64,000 nucleotides of DNA from the NCBI GenBank assembly GCA_963786225.1, contig CAWAYQ010000017.1:114105-178104 (forward strand), read 5' to 3'. The position numbers and the translations under genes were made by a program. The DNA comes from Flaviflagellibacter sp963786225. GTDB taxonomy: Bacteria > Pseudomonadota > Alphaproteobacteria > Rhizobiales > Methylopilaceae. This document shows, piece by piece, positions 8,911 to 17,450 of this stretch. The notes under the pieces are model-generated. The model did no database searches. It was not told the origin of the DNA and saw nothing but the letters and a program-made list of their open reading frames with translations. Numbering within the stretch: position 1 is the first letter of the stretch; the number at the start of each line of letters is the position of its first letter.

Positions 8911-9585
8911 ATGAGTTGCGTATCGGTCGCGTTTGTCGATGATCACCCCCTGTTTCTGGCAGGCGTCTCGAGTTTGTTCGCCAGCCAGGATCGCTTCTGC
9001 GTTGTGGCGACGGGCGGCACCGCTACAGACGCGATTGAAATCGCTCGCGGACATCATCCGGCCGTGATGGTCATGGACCTCAGTATGCCGGGCGATGCTT
9101 TCGCCGCCATCGCCCAGATTACACGCGCCTGCACCACCAAGATCGTCGCCTTCACCGCGTCGACGGGGATAGACTGTGCCGTCCGCGCGCTGGACGCGGG
9201 AGCGAGCGGCTACATCCTCAAGGGGAGCACGGCTGCTGAACTGATGGCGGCGATCGAATTGGTGATACGCGGCGAGACCTTCATCAACCAGGGCCTTGCC
9301 GCCAAAGTCATTCAGGCCTTGAGGACCGCTTCGGTCCGCCCGGTGCAGCCGGAATCCCTCAAACTCAGCGCCCGCGAACAGCAAATCGTCCAGCTTCTGT
9401 TGCGGGGCCTCACCAACCGGGCGATCGCCGGCCGCCTCGCGATCAGCGAGAAAACCGTCAAACACTACATGACGGTGCTGATGCAGAAGATGCATGCGCG
9501 GAACCGGCTTGAAGTCGTCATCGCTGCACAGAAGATGGCCAGTGTCCCTGCCGAGCAGGGTCGCCAGACTTTTTCCTACAACTGA
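8911..9585 (+). CDS. LuxR/NarL-family response regulator
   Basis: A 224-residue two-component regulator. The receiver domain (about 1-120) has the acidic pair in FVDDHPLF, the phospho-acceptor Asp in VMVMDLSMPGD, Thr in FTAS and Lys in YILKGS. The C-terminal LuxR helix-turn-helix (about 150-215) reads SAREQQIVQLLLRGLTNRAIA, then SEKTVKHYMTVLMQKM. It is followed after about 190 bp by a HisKA_3 histidine kinase on the same strand, its likely partner. A GTG immediately before the ATG is an alternative start. Confidence 0.88.
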   Translation: MSCVSVAFVDDHPLFLAGVSSLFASQDRFCVVATGGTATDAIEIARGHHPAVMVMDLSMPGDAFAAIAQITRACTTKIVAFTASTGIDCAVRALDAGASGYILKGSTAAELMAAIELVIRGETFINQGLAAKVIQALRTASVRPVQPESLKLSAREQQIVQLLLRGLTNRAIAGRLAISEKTVKHYMTVLMQKMHARNRLEVVIAAQKMASVPAEQGRQTFSYN

Positions 9586-9776
9586 TCCCGAGCCCGTTGA
9601 TTGCCGTTTGCGTCAGCAGACTCGGGGGAATGACGTCCTCGATGGCGGGCGCCAAGCCGTTCATGATCAGGTCGGCCGCGCGTTCCGGAAGGAATAGCGC
9701 TTTGCGTCCCGCGTATCGGAGGATAATACTTTAGCCTAGCGAGGGTTGGGATCAGGCCCCTGGGTCTGAAGATCCG

Positions 9777-11147
9777 TTGGCAACTTGGCTTCGGAAGCGC
9801 TGGAATTGGTTAACGCTGGCCGCACAGTTCCTGGCGACCGCGGCGGTCGTGGTCTGCGTTTTGATGACGCTGCTCGGCCGTTGGGTGAACGGCCGCATTG
9901 AGGCCAGCGCGATCCGCAGCAATGCCGAGGCGGCCGCGATCTACATCGAGGCCTTTCTGGAGCCGATATTCCAGGACATTCCCGACGAAGGCCCCCTTCC
10001 GGCGAGCACGGTTGCTCTGCTCGATGCGCGGCTCGACGACATCACGCTGCGAAGACATGTCGAGGCAATGAAAATCTGGCGCCCCGACGGCACGCTGATC
10101 TACGGGCCAGACGCCAATCTCCTTGGTCAAAAATTCCAGTCGGACGAGCTGCGGCGCGCCGCGGCGGGCGAAGTGGCCTCCGGTCTGGAGTTCAGCCTCA
10201 ACGAGGGGGCCTCGGGAGCGGCCAAGGCGGCGCTGATAGAGGTTTATGTGCCGCTGCACCGCCGCGGGACTGATCAAGTCGTCGCCATCGGGGAAGTCTA
10301 CGAGAATGCGCTGCCGCTGAAAATCGAGCTTGCCGCAACCCGTCGTGCAACCCTGCTCGTGGTCGGAGGCCTGACCCTTTCCATGTTGGCCCTGCTCTAT
10401 CTGATAGTCCGGAGAGGCAGCAAGACGATCGGAACGCAGCGCACCGCCCTGAAGCGGCGGTTCACAGAAGCAACGGCCTTGGCCAATCAGAACGCGCGGC
10501 TGCGGGAGGCCGCCGACCAGGCGAGGCTGGATGCGAACCGCTCGAACGAAGCTTTGCTGAGCCGGGTGGGCGCCGACCTGCACGATGGACCGATCCAGAT
10601 CGCCAGTCTCCTGATGCTGAAGCTGGCATCGCTCAGCGACAATCCGACCTCCGCCCTCGCGGCCGGACTAACCGAGCTCGTGTCCGACCTGCTGGTCGAG
10701 CTGCGCAATCTCTCCGCCGGCCTCGTCTTGCCGGAACTGGAAAATCTGTCGGTCGAAGAGACCGCCCGGCTGGCCGTTGCGCGGCACAAGAATCTCACCG
10801 GTTCGGACGTTGTCATGGACATCGGACCGGTGCCGGTGGTCGTGCCGCAGGCACTCAAGATCTGCGTCTATCGGGTGATCCAGGAAGCACTGAACAACGC
10901 CTACCAACACGCCGGCGGCTGCGATCAGGTCGTGAACGTGTCGATCCAGGACGGTGGACTCGAAATCCGAGTGCGCGACGGCGGCAGCGGTTCCGACCCC
11001 GAAGCGGAGCCATCGGGCCGCGCCCAGCTAGGGCTCGCAGGCCTCAGAAACCGTGTGGAGGCTATCAGCGGCAAACTCCATTTCGGCCTCGTTCCCGGCA
11101 AGGGAGGAGAGCTCCGCGCGGTCCTTCCCATCCCCAACCGCACGTGA
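9777..11147 (+). CDS. Sensor histidine kinase, HisKA_3/NarX-like type
   Basis: A 456-residue membrane kinase. There is a transmembrane helix at about 15-37, a periplasmic sensor segment of about 150 residues, a second helix at about 193-212, a coiled segment, the HisKA_3 H-box RVGADLHDGPIQ near 263 with the phospho-accepting His, and an HATPase_c domain (VIQEALNNAYQHAGG near 367, then IRVRDGGSG and GLAGLRNRVEAISG). The sensor domain is not of a class I recognise. The TTG start is the first in-frame start before the first helix and is uncertain. It pairs with the LuxR-type regulator just upstream, as is usual for this class. Confidence 0.82.
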   Translation: MATWLRKRWNWLTLAAQFLATAAVVVCVLMTLLGRWVNGRIEASAIRSNAEAAAIYIEAFLEPIFQDIPDEGPLPASTVALLDARLDDITLRRHVEAMKIWRPDGTLIYGPDANLLGQKFQSDELRRAAAGEVASGLEFSLNEGASGAAKAALIEVYVPLHRRGTDQVVAIGEVYENALPLKIELAATRRATLLVVGGLTLSMLALLYLIVRRGSKTIGTQRTALKRRFTEATALANQNARLREAADQARLDANRSNEALLSRVGADLHDGPIQIASLLMLKLASLSDNPTSALAAGLTELVSDLLVELRNLSAGLVLPELENLSVEETARLAVARHKNLTGSDVVMDIGPVPVVVPQALKICVYRVIQEALNNAYQHAGGCDQVVNVSIQDGGLEIRVRDGGSGSDPEAEPSGRAQLGLAGLRNRVEAISGKLHFGLVPGKGGELRAVLPIPNRT

Positions 11148-11184
11148 GCGCGTAATAAAGGGCGGTGCGCCTTCAAGCTCACCT

Positions 11185-11544
11185 TCAGCGTTTACGGGCC
11201 TTGCGGGCCGCATACCGGCGATCGCGTTCAGCCTTGCCGTCCAGCTCTTCGGCACCAGCCCTGGCTTTTTCCATCTCGATTTCACTTTGACGGATTGCCG
11301 CCTGCGCGGCGGCAGTCGCGGCCGCCTCCGCAGCCTCCCGCTCAGCCGCCGCCCGCTTTATTTGATTGCGCTCGGCGCGCCGGGCTTCCGCAGCCGCCGC
11401 GACCGCCGCGTTCTTGGCCCGTTTTGCGGCCACTTCGGGGTCGTCGGGATTCGGCGCTTTCCTGAGTTTCTCGAGCAATAATTCCTTGGCCGCCGCCGCG
11501 GATTTGCGACGCTCGGCAAAATCACCTTCCTTGAGGTGTTTCAT
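11185..11544 (-). CDS. Small Ala/Lys/Arg-rich coiled-coil protein, DUF6481-like
   Basis: A 119-residue protein made almost wholly of charged alpha-helix (AAKRAKNAAVAAAAEARRAE and similar), starting MKHLKEGDFAERRKSAAAAK. This resembles the DUF6481 proteins common in Hyphomicrobiales, whose function is unknown. The ATG chosen is the one followed by the conserved MKHLKEGDFAER; the open frame extends 30 codons further upstream without support. It is convergent with the histidine kinase. Confidence 0.65.
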   Translation of the reverse strand: MKHLKEGDFAERRKSAAAAKELLLEKLRKAPNPDDPEVAAKRAKNAAVAAAAEARRAERNQIKRAAAEREAAEAAATAAAQAAIRQSEIEMEKARAGAEELDGKAERDRRYAARKARKR

Positions 11545-11837
11545 GATCGGCTTTCTTGTGTGGCATCCCGGTCGTGGCTGCGCTTCGCCTTTTGTGGGTC
11601 GTGCCCTAGCCCACGAGGCGTTCAAAGTCGACATCGCCGGGACGAATAATATCGATGGCGCGGCGGGCGATATCCGACTCTGACCATCAAACCTGAGATA
11701 TTTGTTCGGGGTTCTCTCCCCGGTTTGTCAGGTTCAACCACAGCCAGGCGACACAGCCCTTGACGCCCGTCAATGCCCCGCAAATCGCCGGACCTAGAGT
11801 ACTCCGGGGCGTTCGGCGTCGCACGGGAGGCGGGCGA

Positions 11838-12299
11838 ATGACAAACCAAGTCAGCTTCGAGCTCGAGCGCCAGGTCGCACGGAAGCCGAAGGCGGTGTTC
11901 GAAGTCGTCTCCGATATTTCGGGCTGGCCGCAGACCATCCGTTCGGTCCAGGCCGTGGAGCTTCTGACGCCGTGGCCTCCGAAAAAGGGCACACGATTCC
12001 GCGTGACGCGGGCCCTGTTTGGACGAACCACAACGCACGACATGGAGATCGCGGAATTCGCGCCGCCGCGACGCATGCGCATCGTCTCGAGCGATCCCGA
12101 TCTCCTCTATGAGCTCGACCACATTATTGATGCCGCTGGCGGCGGCTCCCGGTTTTTGATGGTCTTCGGCAGCAAGCAGCAGGCAGTCGAAGGCAAGGGT
12201 CCGCCGCCGCTGATGTCGCCCTTTCTGCAAAGCCGGCTGCGTGACGAACTGGAGCAGGACATGGACGATCTGGTCGCCGCCGTCCGCGCGCTCGCGTGA
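11838..12299 (+). CDS. SRPBCC (START-like) family protein
   Basis: A 153-residue protein with the helix-grip fold used to bind hydrophobic ligands. Typical elements are an initial strand FELERQVARKPKAVFEVVSD, the WPQTIRSVQAVEL segment, and a long C-terminal helix (RDELEQDMDDLVAAV). The start has GGGAGGCGGG upstream. No catalytic assignment is possible. It lies just before the tRNA-Arg gene and is distinct from the AHSA1-type SRPBCC protein inside the neighbouring island. Confidence 0.72.
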   Translation: MTNQVSFELERQVARKPKAVFEVVSDISGWPQTIRSVQAVELLTPWPPKKGTRFRVTRALFGRTTTHDMEIAEFAPPRRMRIVSSDPDLLYELDHIIDAAGGGSRFLMVFGSKQQAVEGKGPPPLMSPFLQSRLRDELEQDMDDLVAAVRALA

Positions 12300-12458
12300 A
12301 CACCGCGCGCAGGCGGGGTCGCCGTCGGGGAAGACGCCCGGTATCCCAGACCGGTCGACCGACTTTCCTCTGGGAAAAGGGCGTTCCCGACCCGTCAAGC
12401 CACTTTCAAGGCAGCATTGCCCCGTCGGGGGGACTTCCGCTAATGTCCGCCCGCTCAC

Positions 12459-12535
<77 letters not shown>

Positions 12536-12919
12536 TCTTTTCAATAACTTAGCAAGTGGCCCCGATGGCCGTACGGAAAAAGTACGGAAAACATCATCGG
12601 ACGATTTGCGTCGAAATGGTCTCACGCCGAGCGAATCATGCGGTCAGGCTGGCGCGCAACATCGGCTGCGCGCCTAGCCAATTTGGACGGTGTAGGTACG
12701 CGGGAGGAATCCCAGACTTTTGAATAGTTAGTTGATTTCAATAGGAAATCGCCGGGGCCGTGGCAGTCTACCCCACATTTTCCCCCACACCGAGCTTGAG
12801 GTTTTTTGGAGCGTCGAGACACGGCGAAAGTCCGCTTCGCGCCCAGCTCCGGCCGGAAAGGCCGGTGGAGTCACTTCCCAAGAGCAGACGTTCCCCCGAG
12901 GTGAGTTTCCCGACCCGCG
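12536..12919. other. Non-coding left arm of the tRNA-Arg island
   Basis: About 385 bp with no convincing gene. It has the near-repeat GTACGGAAAAAGTACGGAAAAC at its left end split across 12571-12591 and a stop-rich composition. Integrase 3' ends and attachment arms often occupy this position, but no integrase motif is readable here. Confidence 0.4.
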
Positions 12920-13423
12920 CTACTCGCCTATGCTGGAAAGCAATTCGTCGAGCTGCTCCAGCTGCTCCGGCAATGCGGCCGCCGAGCCCTGTAGTGCTTC
13001 CTCAAGCGCCTCCTTGGACGGATAGACTTCGTGGAAATTCAGTAGTGTCCTCCCGCCCTGGTCTTCGAAGGTCACGGTCGTGATCGCGCCCTCTTCGCCC
13101 TCGTCGTTGGTCCAGACGATGCGCTCGTTCGGCACCACCTCGAGATACTTGCCATAGAAGGCCATGGTGTCCGAACCGCCGGCGCCGAATTCCAGCCGAT
13201 ATTTGCCGCCGGTACGGACGTCCATATCGCACGATACGAGCGAAACGCCGGATACCGATTTTGGCACCCACCAGCGCTGGAACAGCTCGGGCTGGCTCCA
13301 CGCCCTGTAAACCGTGCTCGGCGGCGCATTGAATGTCCGCGTTACGACGAGTTCGCGATCCCCTCTGCGCTCGACTGACGTGCGGTTCTGCGCACCACCT
13401 GCACTGTTAACTTGCTGATTCAT
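12920..13423 (-). CDS. SRPBCC/AHSA1 domain protein
   Basis: A 167-residue protein of the AHSA1 (activator of Hsp90 ATPase homologue) branch of the SRPBCC fold. Landmarks are VTRTFNAPPSTVYRAWSQPE (about 28-47), RWWVPKSV, GGKYRLEF and LNFHEVYPSKEALEEAL. It overlaps the upstream ArsR gene by 17 bp, a very common two-gene operon in which the ArsR-type protein controls an AHSA1-like ligand-binding protein of unknown ligand. It is carried as cargo between the duplicated tRNA-Arg ends. Confidence 0.85.
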   Translation of the reverse strand: MNQQVNSAGGAQNRTSVERRGDRELVVTRTFNAPPSTVYRAWSQPELFQRWWVPKSVSGVSLVSCDMDVRTGGKYRLEFGAGGSDTMAFYGKYLEVVPNERIVWTNDEGEEGAITTVTFEDQGGRTLLNFHEVYPSKEALEEALQGSAAALPEQLEQLDELLSSIGE

Positions 13424-13763
13424 CGCTTCCCTCCTGTTTCATTTCGCTGATGATTTCGTCCAATGCTTCGAAGCGGGCCTCGAAGAGCTTGCGATGCGCC
13501 TCGATCCACTCGGCCTCCGCCTTGAGGCCGCGTTTCCCAAGCTTGCAGGTTCTCACCCGTCCGACCTTCTGCGTGACGACGAGCCCCGCCCGCTCGAGAA
13601 CCTGGACGTGCTTCTTCATGCCGGTCAGCGTCATCTGGAACTTATCCGCGAGACTGGTGATCGACGCGTCCCCTCGCCCAAGCTGATCGATGATCCCGCG
13701 GCGGGTCGCATCGGACAGCGCCGCAAACGAGAGATCGAGGGGAGGACTTACATGCTGAACCAT
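13407..13763 (-). CDS. ArsR-family winged-helix regulator
   Basis: A 118-residue metalloregulator-like repressor with the ArsR winged helix: FAALSDATRRGIIDQLGRGD (about 13-32), recognition region SLADKFQMTLTGMKKHVQVLERAGLV, then a wing TQKVGRVRTCKLG. It lacks the CxC metal motif of true ArsR/SmtB sensors, as is usual for the subgroup paired with AHSA1 proteins. It is the first gene of the pair and probably autoregulates it. Confidence 0.85.
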   Translation of the reverse strand: MVQHVSPPLDLSFAALSDATRRGIIDQLGRGDASITSLADKFQMTLTGMKKHVQVLERAGLVVTQKVGRVRTCKLGKRGLKAEAEWIEAHRKLFEARFEALDEIISEMKQEGSDESAS

Positions 13764-14001
13764 GTAGTTCAGTGTCTAACCTGCTCGCGCAGGAAGCGCA
13801 AGCGTCCCGAACTTTCCCTGCCGTAGACCGGTCATTCGAGGTCACGCACCGCGGCGGCGGCAGCAAAAATCGTCTACTGCGGGTCAAAAGCGGACCTTCG
13901 AGCCGCTGATGAACGAATGTCAGCTTTCAGCGCCTGCTCCCCGAAAGCAGTCCGCCGGCTAACGGCCCAAAAGTCGACGTTCGGCGGGGCAAGCAACCGG
14001 T

Positions 14002-14046
14002 CTCCGAAGGCAGAGGTCACAGGTTCGAATCCTGTCGGGTGCGCCA
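14002..14046 (+). repeat. Duplicated 3' end of tRNA-Arg (distal attachment site)
   Basis: These 45 bp match positions 12491-12535 exactly, from CTCCGAAGGC to GTGCGCCA. Sequence upstream of this point does not resemble the 5' half of a tRNA, so it is a fragment and not a second gene. It is the expected distal att repeat of the island. Confidence 0.92.
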
Positions 14047-14100
14047 ATCTTTTCAATGTGTTAGGCGAGTTGCTGGCTGCATCGCCCACCGCCTACTCAC

Positions 14101-14848
14101 CTAATACTCACCAACGTCGCCATTCCCCCGCCTCTTGTAAGGCAGGGGAAAAACGACGTTCACGAGAAGCTGCATCAGGAGATAGCGGCTGACGCGGCCG
14201 CCCGCCTCCTGGATCGAATTGGTCGAGCGGTGGACATCCCGCCCCAGCAATCTGAGGAAGCGGTCGCGAAGGTCGCTGCGGTCGAGCAGCACGAGAAAAA
14301 CGAAGACCAGGATGATGCCGGCCGTCGCCAGCGGCTTGGCAGCGCGGCCGAGCCAGAGCATGGCCTGCTCGATGGGGGTTGCGCTCTGCCCAACCACCTC
14401 CACCTTCTGGGGCGGTGGCGGCGCCGTTTCCGCCGGTCGCTGCTCCGGCTCCGACACCTCTTTCCTAACCCGCTCGACCGACTGCAGGAGGCGGGCGAAA
14501 ACCCCCGGCGCCCGTATTTCCTCGCGCAAGTCGGTGAGCTTTTTCGAGATTGTCGACTGATAGGTCGGGAATTCCGCCGCGAGGGACCGGATCTGCGTTC
14601 CGAGCAGAATCCCGAAAACGGAGGCTGATCGACAAGATGCGGGGCAGCCCTCGCTTGGTCAGCCAGGTAATGGGTGGGTTGAGCGCGAAGCCGATAAGAG
14701 AAGCTACCGCCAACGGGATGAGGATATCGCGGCCGTAATAGAGCGCCAGAATAATGATCGATGCCGATATCAGGCCGGCCGCAAGTCTGACAGGGTTGGT
14801 CGAGCCGTCGGCATTGCTGCCTGCGGCCTCGATTTCCGGCTCCCTCAT
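14101..14848 (-). pseudogene. AI-2E family transporter, frameshifted and 3'-truncated
   Basis: The N-terminal frame contains LAAGLISASIIILALYYGRDIL and SLIGFALNPPITWLTKRGLPRIL, typical of the first two helices of AI-2E (PerM-like) permeases. After about 14625 homology continues in another frame as SLAAEFPTYQSTISKKLTDLREEI and on to SRYLLMQLLVNVVF, so bases were lost. It then stops about 55 bp from the island's distal att repeat, missing roughly the last 200 residues of the family. The gene is dead, and its truncation point suggests that island integration or deletion removed the rest. Confidence 0.78.
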
Positions 14849-14997
14849 CGGCGGAGGCGATTGATCCCACAAGCCGAGATCTCCGATGGGGCGCATGCTG
14901 GATGCGGCACCACTCCCTATAAGTCGACAACGGGCAGGTTCTTTCCCGCGTCGGTGCAACTTCTTCTGCCGCGCCGAATCCGGCTAGGGGATTAGCG

Positions 14998-15282
14998 ATG
15001 AAGCTCGAAATCGTGCAACGCCGCTTCGCCAAGCTTCCGGAAGGAGGATGGATCGAGCTCGAAGACCTTATGCTCTGGCAACCCGGAACGCCGAAGCCCC
15101 GCACCTGGACGGGCTATTGCGTGTTTTTCTCCGACCTCGACCCGACTGGGCTACGCGACAAATTCGATGATCAGCGCATCGACGTGGTCGCTTCGGTGAA
15201 GCCATACGGCACATGGATGATGGGCGGGCATTGGTCGCTCACGCTGGCGCTTCGCGAGATGACTGGCCAGGCCTATCCATGA
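14998..15282 (+). CDS. Hypothetical protein
   Basis: A 94-residue soluble protein beginning MKLEIVQRRFAKLPEGGWIE, with several tryptophans (ELEDLMLWQPG, GTWMMGGHWSL). I do not recognise a family. It starts 150 bp from the AI-2E pseudogene start in divergent orientation. Codon use looks normal for the region. No conserved catalytic motif is visible. Confidence 0.5.
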   Translation: MKLEIVQRRFAKLPEGGWIELEDLMLWQPGTPKPRTWTGYCVFFSDLDPTGLRDKFDDQRIDVVASVKPYGTWMMGGHWSLTLALREMTGQAYP

Positions 15283-15439
15283 TGGGCGGAAGGGTTGCGC
15301 GATGGCCACCACCGCCACTAATCGTATCAATCGCTAAATAAGACACGGGAAAGCAATCCGGGCATGCGCGAAGCGCGGGGCAGCTTAGGAACCAAGGGCT
15401 CCGGGGCCAGTTTCCCTTCGAAGACCATGAGGTAACCCT

Positions 15440-15748
15440 ATGCGTAAGAGCATTTTTGTAATTAGCGCAGCGTTGCTTTTGGGCGCTTCGAGTTACGCCC
15501 TCGCGGAGACGGCCCGTCCCCAGTCGTCCACGACCGGCTCATCTTCGTCAACCAACCCATCTTCGGGCAGCGCGATGTCGAGCTTCCCCGGCTCGCCAGG
15601 TCAGATGAGTGAGTCTCAGATCAAGCAGCGTCTTGAGCAGCAGGGCTATTCCAACGTCACCATGCAGCATTACACCGGCACTGCGCAGAAGAACGGCAAG
15701 CAGGTACAGATCGAAGTGGACGGCGGCGTTACAGTCACTGAGAAGTAA
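15440..15748 (+). CDS. Secreted small protein with Ser/Thr-rich linker
   Basis: A 102-residue protein with a clear signal peptide (MRKSIFVISAALLLGASS, cleavage expected after ALA at about 22), a Ser/Gly/Pro-rich linker to about 50, and a small C-terminal domain (SESQIKQRLEQQGYSNVTMQ, then KNGKQVQIEVDGGV). The last part resembles PepSY/BON-like small periplasmic domains found in many Rhizobiales secreted proteins. An AGGTAA ribosome-binding-like site precedes the ATG. Function unknown. Confidence 0.65.
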   Translation: MRKSIFVISAALLLGASSYALAETARPQSSTTGSSSSTNPSSGSAMSSFPGSPGQMSESQIKQRLEQQGYSNVTMQHYTGTAQKNGKQVQIEVDGGVTVTEK

Positions 15749-15759
15749 GTTCGGCACCC

Positions 15760-15960
15760 CCGCGATGGACGGACCAGGCGGTGCTCCGCCAGATCCTGCT
15801 CGACGAGCGTTGTACGGCCGAGAGCCACGCCATGGCCGGCGATCGCCATGCGAAACGCCGCTGCGGAGTTGTTGATGTGCGGACCACGTTCGCTCTCCGC
15901 CGCTGGCAGGCCGGTATTTTCAAACCAGTCGCGCCAAAGCCGGAACCCAGGCTCCGACGC
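15760..15960 (-). pseudogene. Remnant of a LysR (GcvA-like) regulator, C-terminal part
   Basis: The minus strand encodes EPGFRLWRDWFENTGLPAAE, then RGPHINNSAAAFRMAIAGHG and VALGRTTLVEQDLAEHRLVRP, a clear match to the effector-domain C-terminus of GcvA-type LysR proteins. No helix-turn-helix or N-terminal effector lobe is present upstream, and the end runs into unrelated sequence. Only about 60 codons survive, so it is a fossil. Confidence 0.65.
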
Positions 15961-16253
15961 TATGGACGTGTCATGGCCCCGCGCGAACGGCGCACGCGAC
16001 GGCCAGCAGCCAGCGAGATACCGAGCGCCATGCCCGCGAAGAAGGCGATGAGGCCTGTCGGCCGCGGCAGTTCGTGCAGACCGCTCATTGAAGCCAAAGG
16101 CGGCCCGCAAGACCTGACCAGGTTGGACCGCCAGATACCGGGCACATTTGTATCGTAGTTCCCTCTGCCTACATCTGCAGGAGCAGCGAGCGCTGCCGTG
16201 CAAACCTGCAAAGCTGAGTCGGAGCGTGAGAACCCTTATTTTGGACGATCGGG
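15961..16253. other. Spacer upstream of the RND operon
   Basis: About 290 bp. A minus-strand frame near 16000-16060 encodes a hydrophobic stretch (GLIAFFAGMALGISLAAG) that could be the relic of a small membrane protein, but no complete gene can be supported. The last 60 bp should hold the promoter and leader of the RND operon. Confidence 0.3.
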
Positions 16254-17450
16254 ATGGCTGAGGCCCAGCAAGGCAGCCGACGGCGTGGTTGGCTCGTTGC
16301 GGGCGCGGTCGTCGTTGTGCTGTTCGGTGGGGCCGCCGCATGGTCGTGGCGTTCGTCCCTCCACGCACAACAAGCGCTCCATCAAGCACCGCCGCCCGCA
16401 ATTCCGGTGCAGGTAACGAAGGTTACGACCCAGGACCTGCCTGTCTACCTGACTGGCGTCGGCACGATCCAAGCCTACAACACCGTCGAGGTGCGCACGC
16501 GGGTCGATGGCGAAGTGCAGCAAATCAACTTCGACGAAGGGCAGTTCGTCAAACAGGGCGATGTGCTGGCCCAGGTAGATCCACGACCATTCAAGGCGGC
16601 TGTCGACCAAGCCGTGGCCAGGAAAGCGCAGGACCAGGCGCAGCTCAATAATGCCAAGCGTGACCTGACGCGCGCGAACGACCTCGCCTCACGCGGTTTT
16701 GATACGAAGCAGCAGCAGGACACCCAGCAGGCGCTGGTCGACCAGCTCATCGCACTGGTGCACGCCGACGACGCCTCGATCGAGACGGCACAGATCCAGC
16801 TCGACTACAGCACCATCCGCTCGCCGCTCAACGGCCGCACCGGTCTCCGCATGGTCGATCGCGGCACCATCGTGCATGCGACCGATGCGAACGGCCTTGT
16901 CGAGATCGTCCAGCTCCAGCCCATTGCCGCCGTCTTCACGCTGCCCGAATCCGACCTGAAGGCGCTGTCCGACGCGTCACATGCCGGCACGGTCGATGTC
17001 TGGGCGGTGACACCGGACGGCAAGACCGATCTTGCCAAGGGCAAGCTCCTTCTCATCAACAACCAGGTCGACATGCAGACCGGTACGGTGAAGCTGAAGG
17101 CCGAGTTCGAAAACGCCGACTTTTCGCTGTGGCCTGGCCAGTCGATCAGCGCGCGCGTCCTTGTCCGCACGATCAAAGATGCGACGACAGTTCCGCCTAC
17201 CGCGGTGTTGCAGGGCACCCAGGGGGCCTACGCCTATGCGGTCAATGCCGGCAAGGCCGAACTGCGCATCCTCAAGACCGGCGTGACCGCCAATGGCCAG
17301 ACGTCGATCGAAAGCGGGCTGAAGCCCGGGGAAACCGTGGTCACGGCCGGTCAATATCGGCTTCGCCCGGACGTCGCGGTGGCGGCCAGCGATCCTGCCG
17401 CCCCCCAGAGGGCCCAAGACGCCGCTAGCCGGAAAGACCAGGGCACATGA
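16254..17450 (+). CDS. RND efflux periplasmic adaptor (MdtA-like)
   Basis: A 398-residue membrane fusion protein that links an inner-membrane RND pump to an outer-membrane channel. It has an N-terminal membrane anchor (about 12-30), the biotinyl-lipoyl-like strands VEVRTRVDGEVQQINFDEGQ and a long alpha-hairpin, then beta-barrel and membrane-proximal domains (LDYSTIRSPLNGRTGLRMVD near 185). It overlaps the permease gene by four bases (ATGA). No outer-membrane factor follows, so a TolC-like partner must come from elsewhere. Confidence 0.88.
   Translation: MAEAQQGSRRRGWLVAGAVVVVLFGGAAAWSWRSSLHAQQALHQAPPPAIPVQVTKVTTQDLPVYLTGVGTIQAYNTVEVRTRVDGEVQQINFDEGQFVKQGDVLAQVDPRPFKAAVDQAVARKAQDQAQLNNAKRDLTRANDLASRGFDTKQQQDTQQALVDQLIALVHADDASIETAQIQLDYSTIRSPLNGRTGLRMVDRGTIVHATDANGLVEIVQLQPIAAVFTLPESDLKALSDASHAGTVDVWAVTPDGKTDLAKGKLLLINNQVDMQTGTVKLKAEFENADFSLWPGQSISARVLVRTIKDATTVPPTAVLQGTQGAYAYAVNAGKAELRILKTGVTANGQTSIESGLKPGETVVTAGQYRLRPDVAVAASDPAAPQRAQDAASRKDQGT

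Noticed and set aside
12571..12591. GTACGGAAA near-tandem repeat as a CRISPR or integrase arm array
   Set aside because: Only two short copies without spacers; not enough for a CRISPR array. No CRISPR-like array was seen anywhere in the window.
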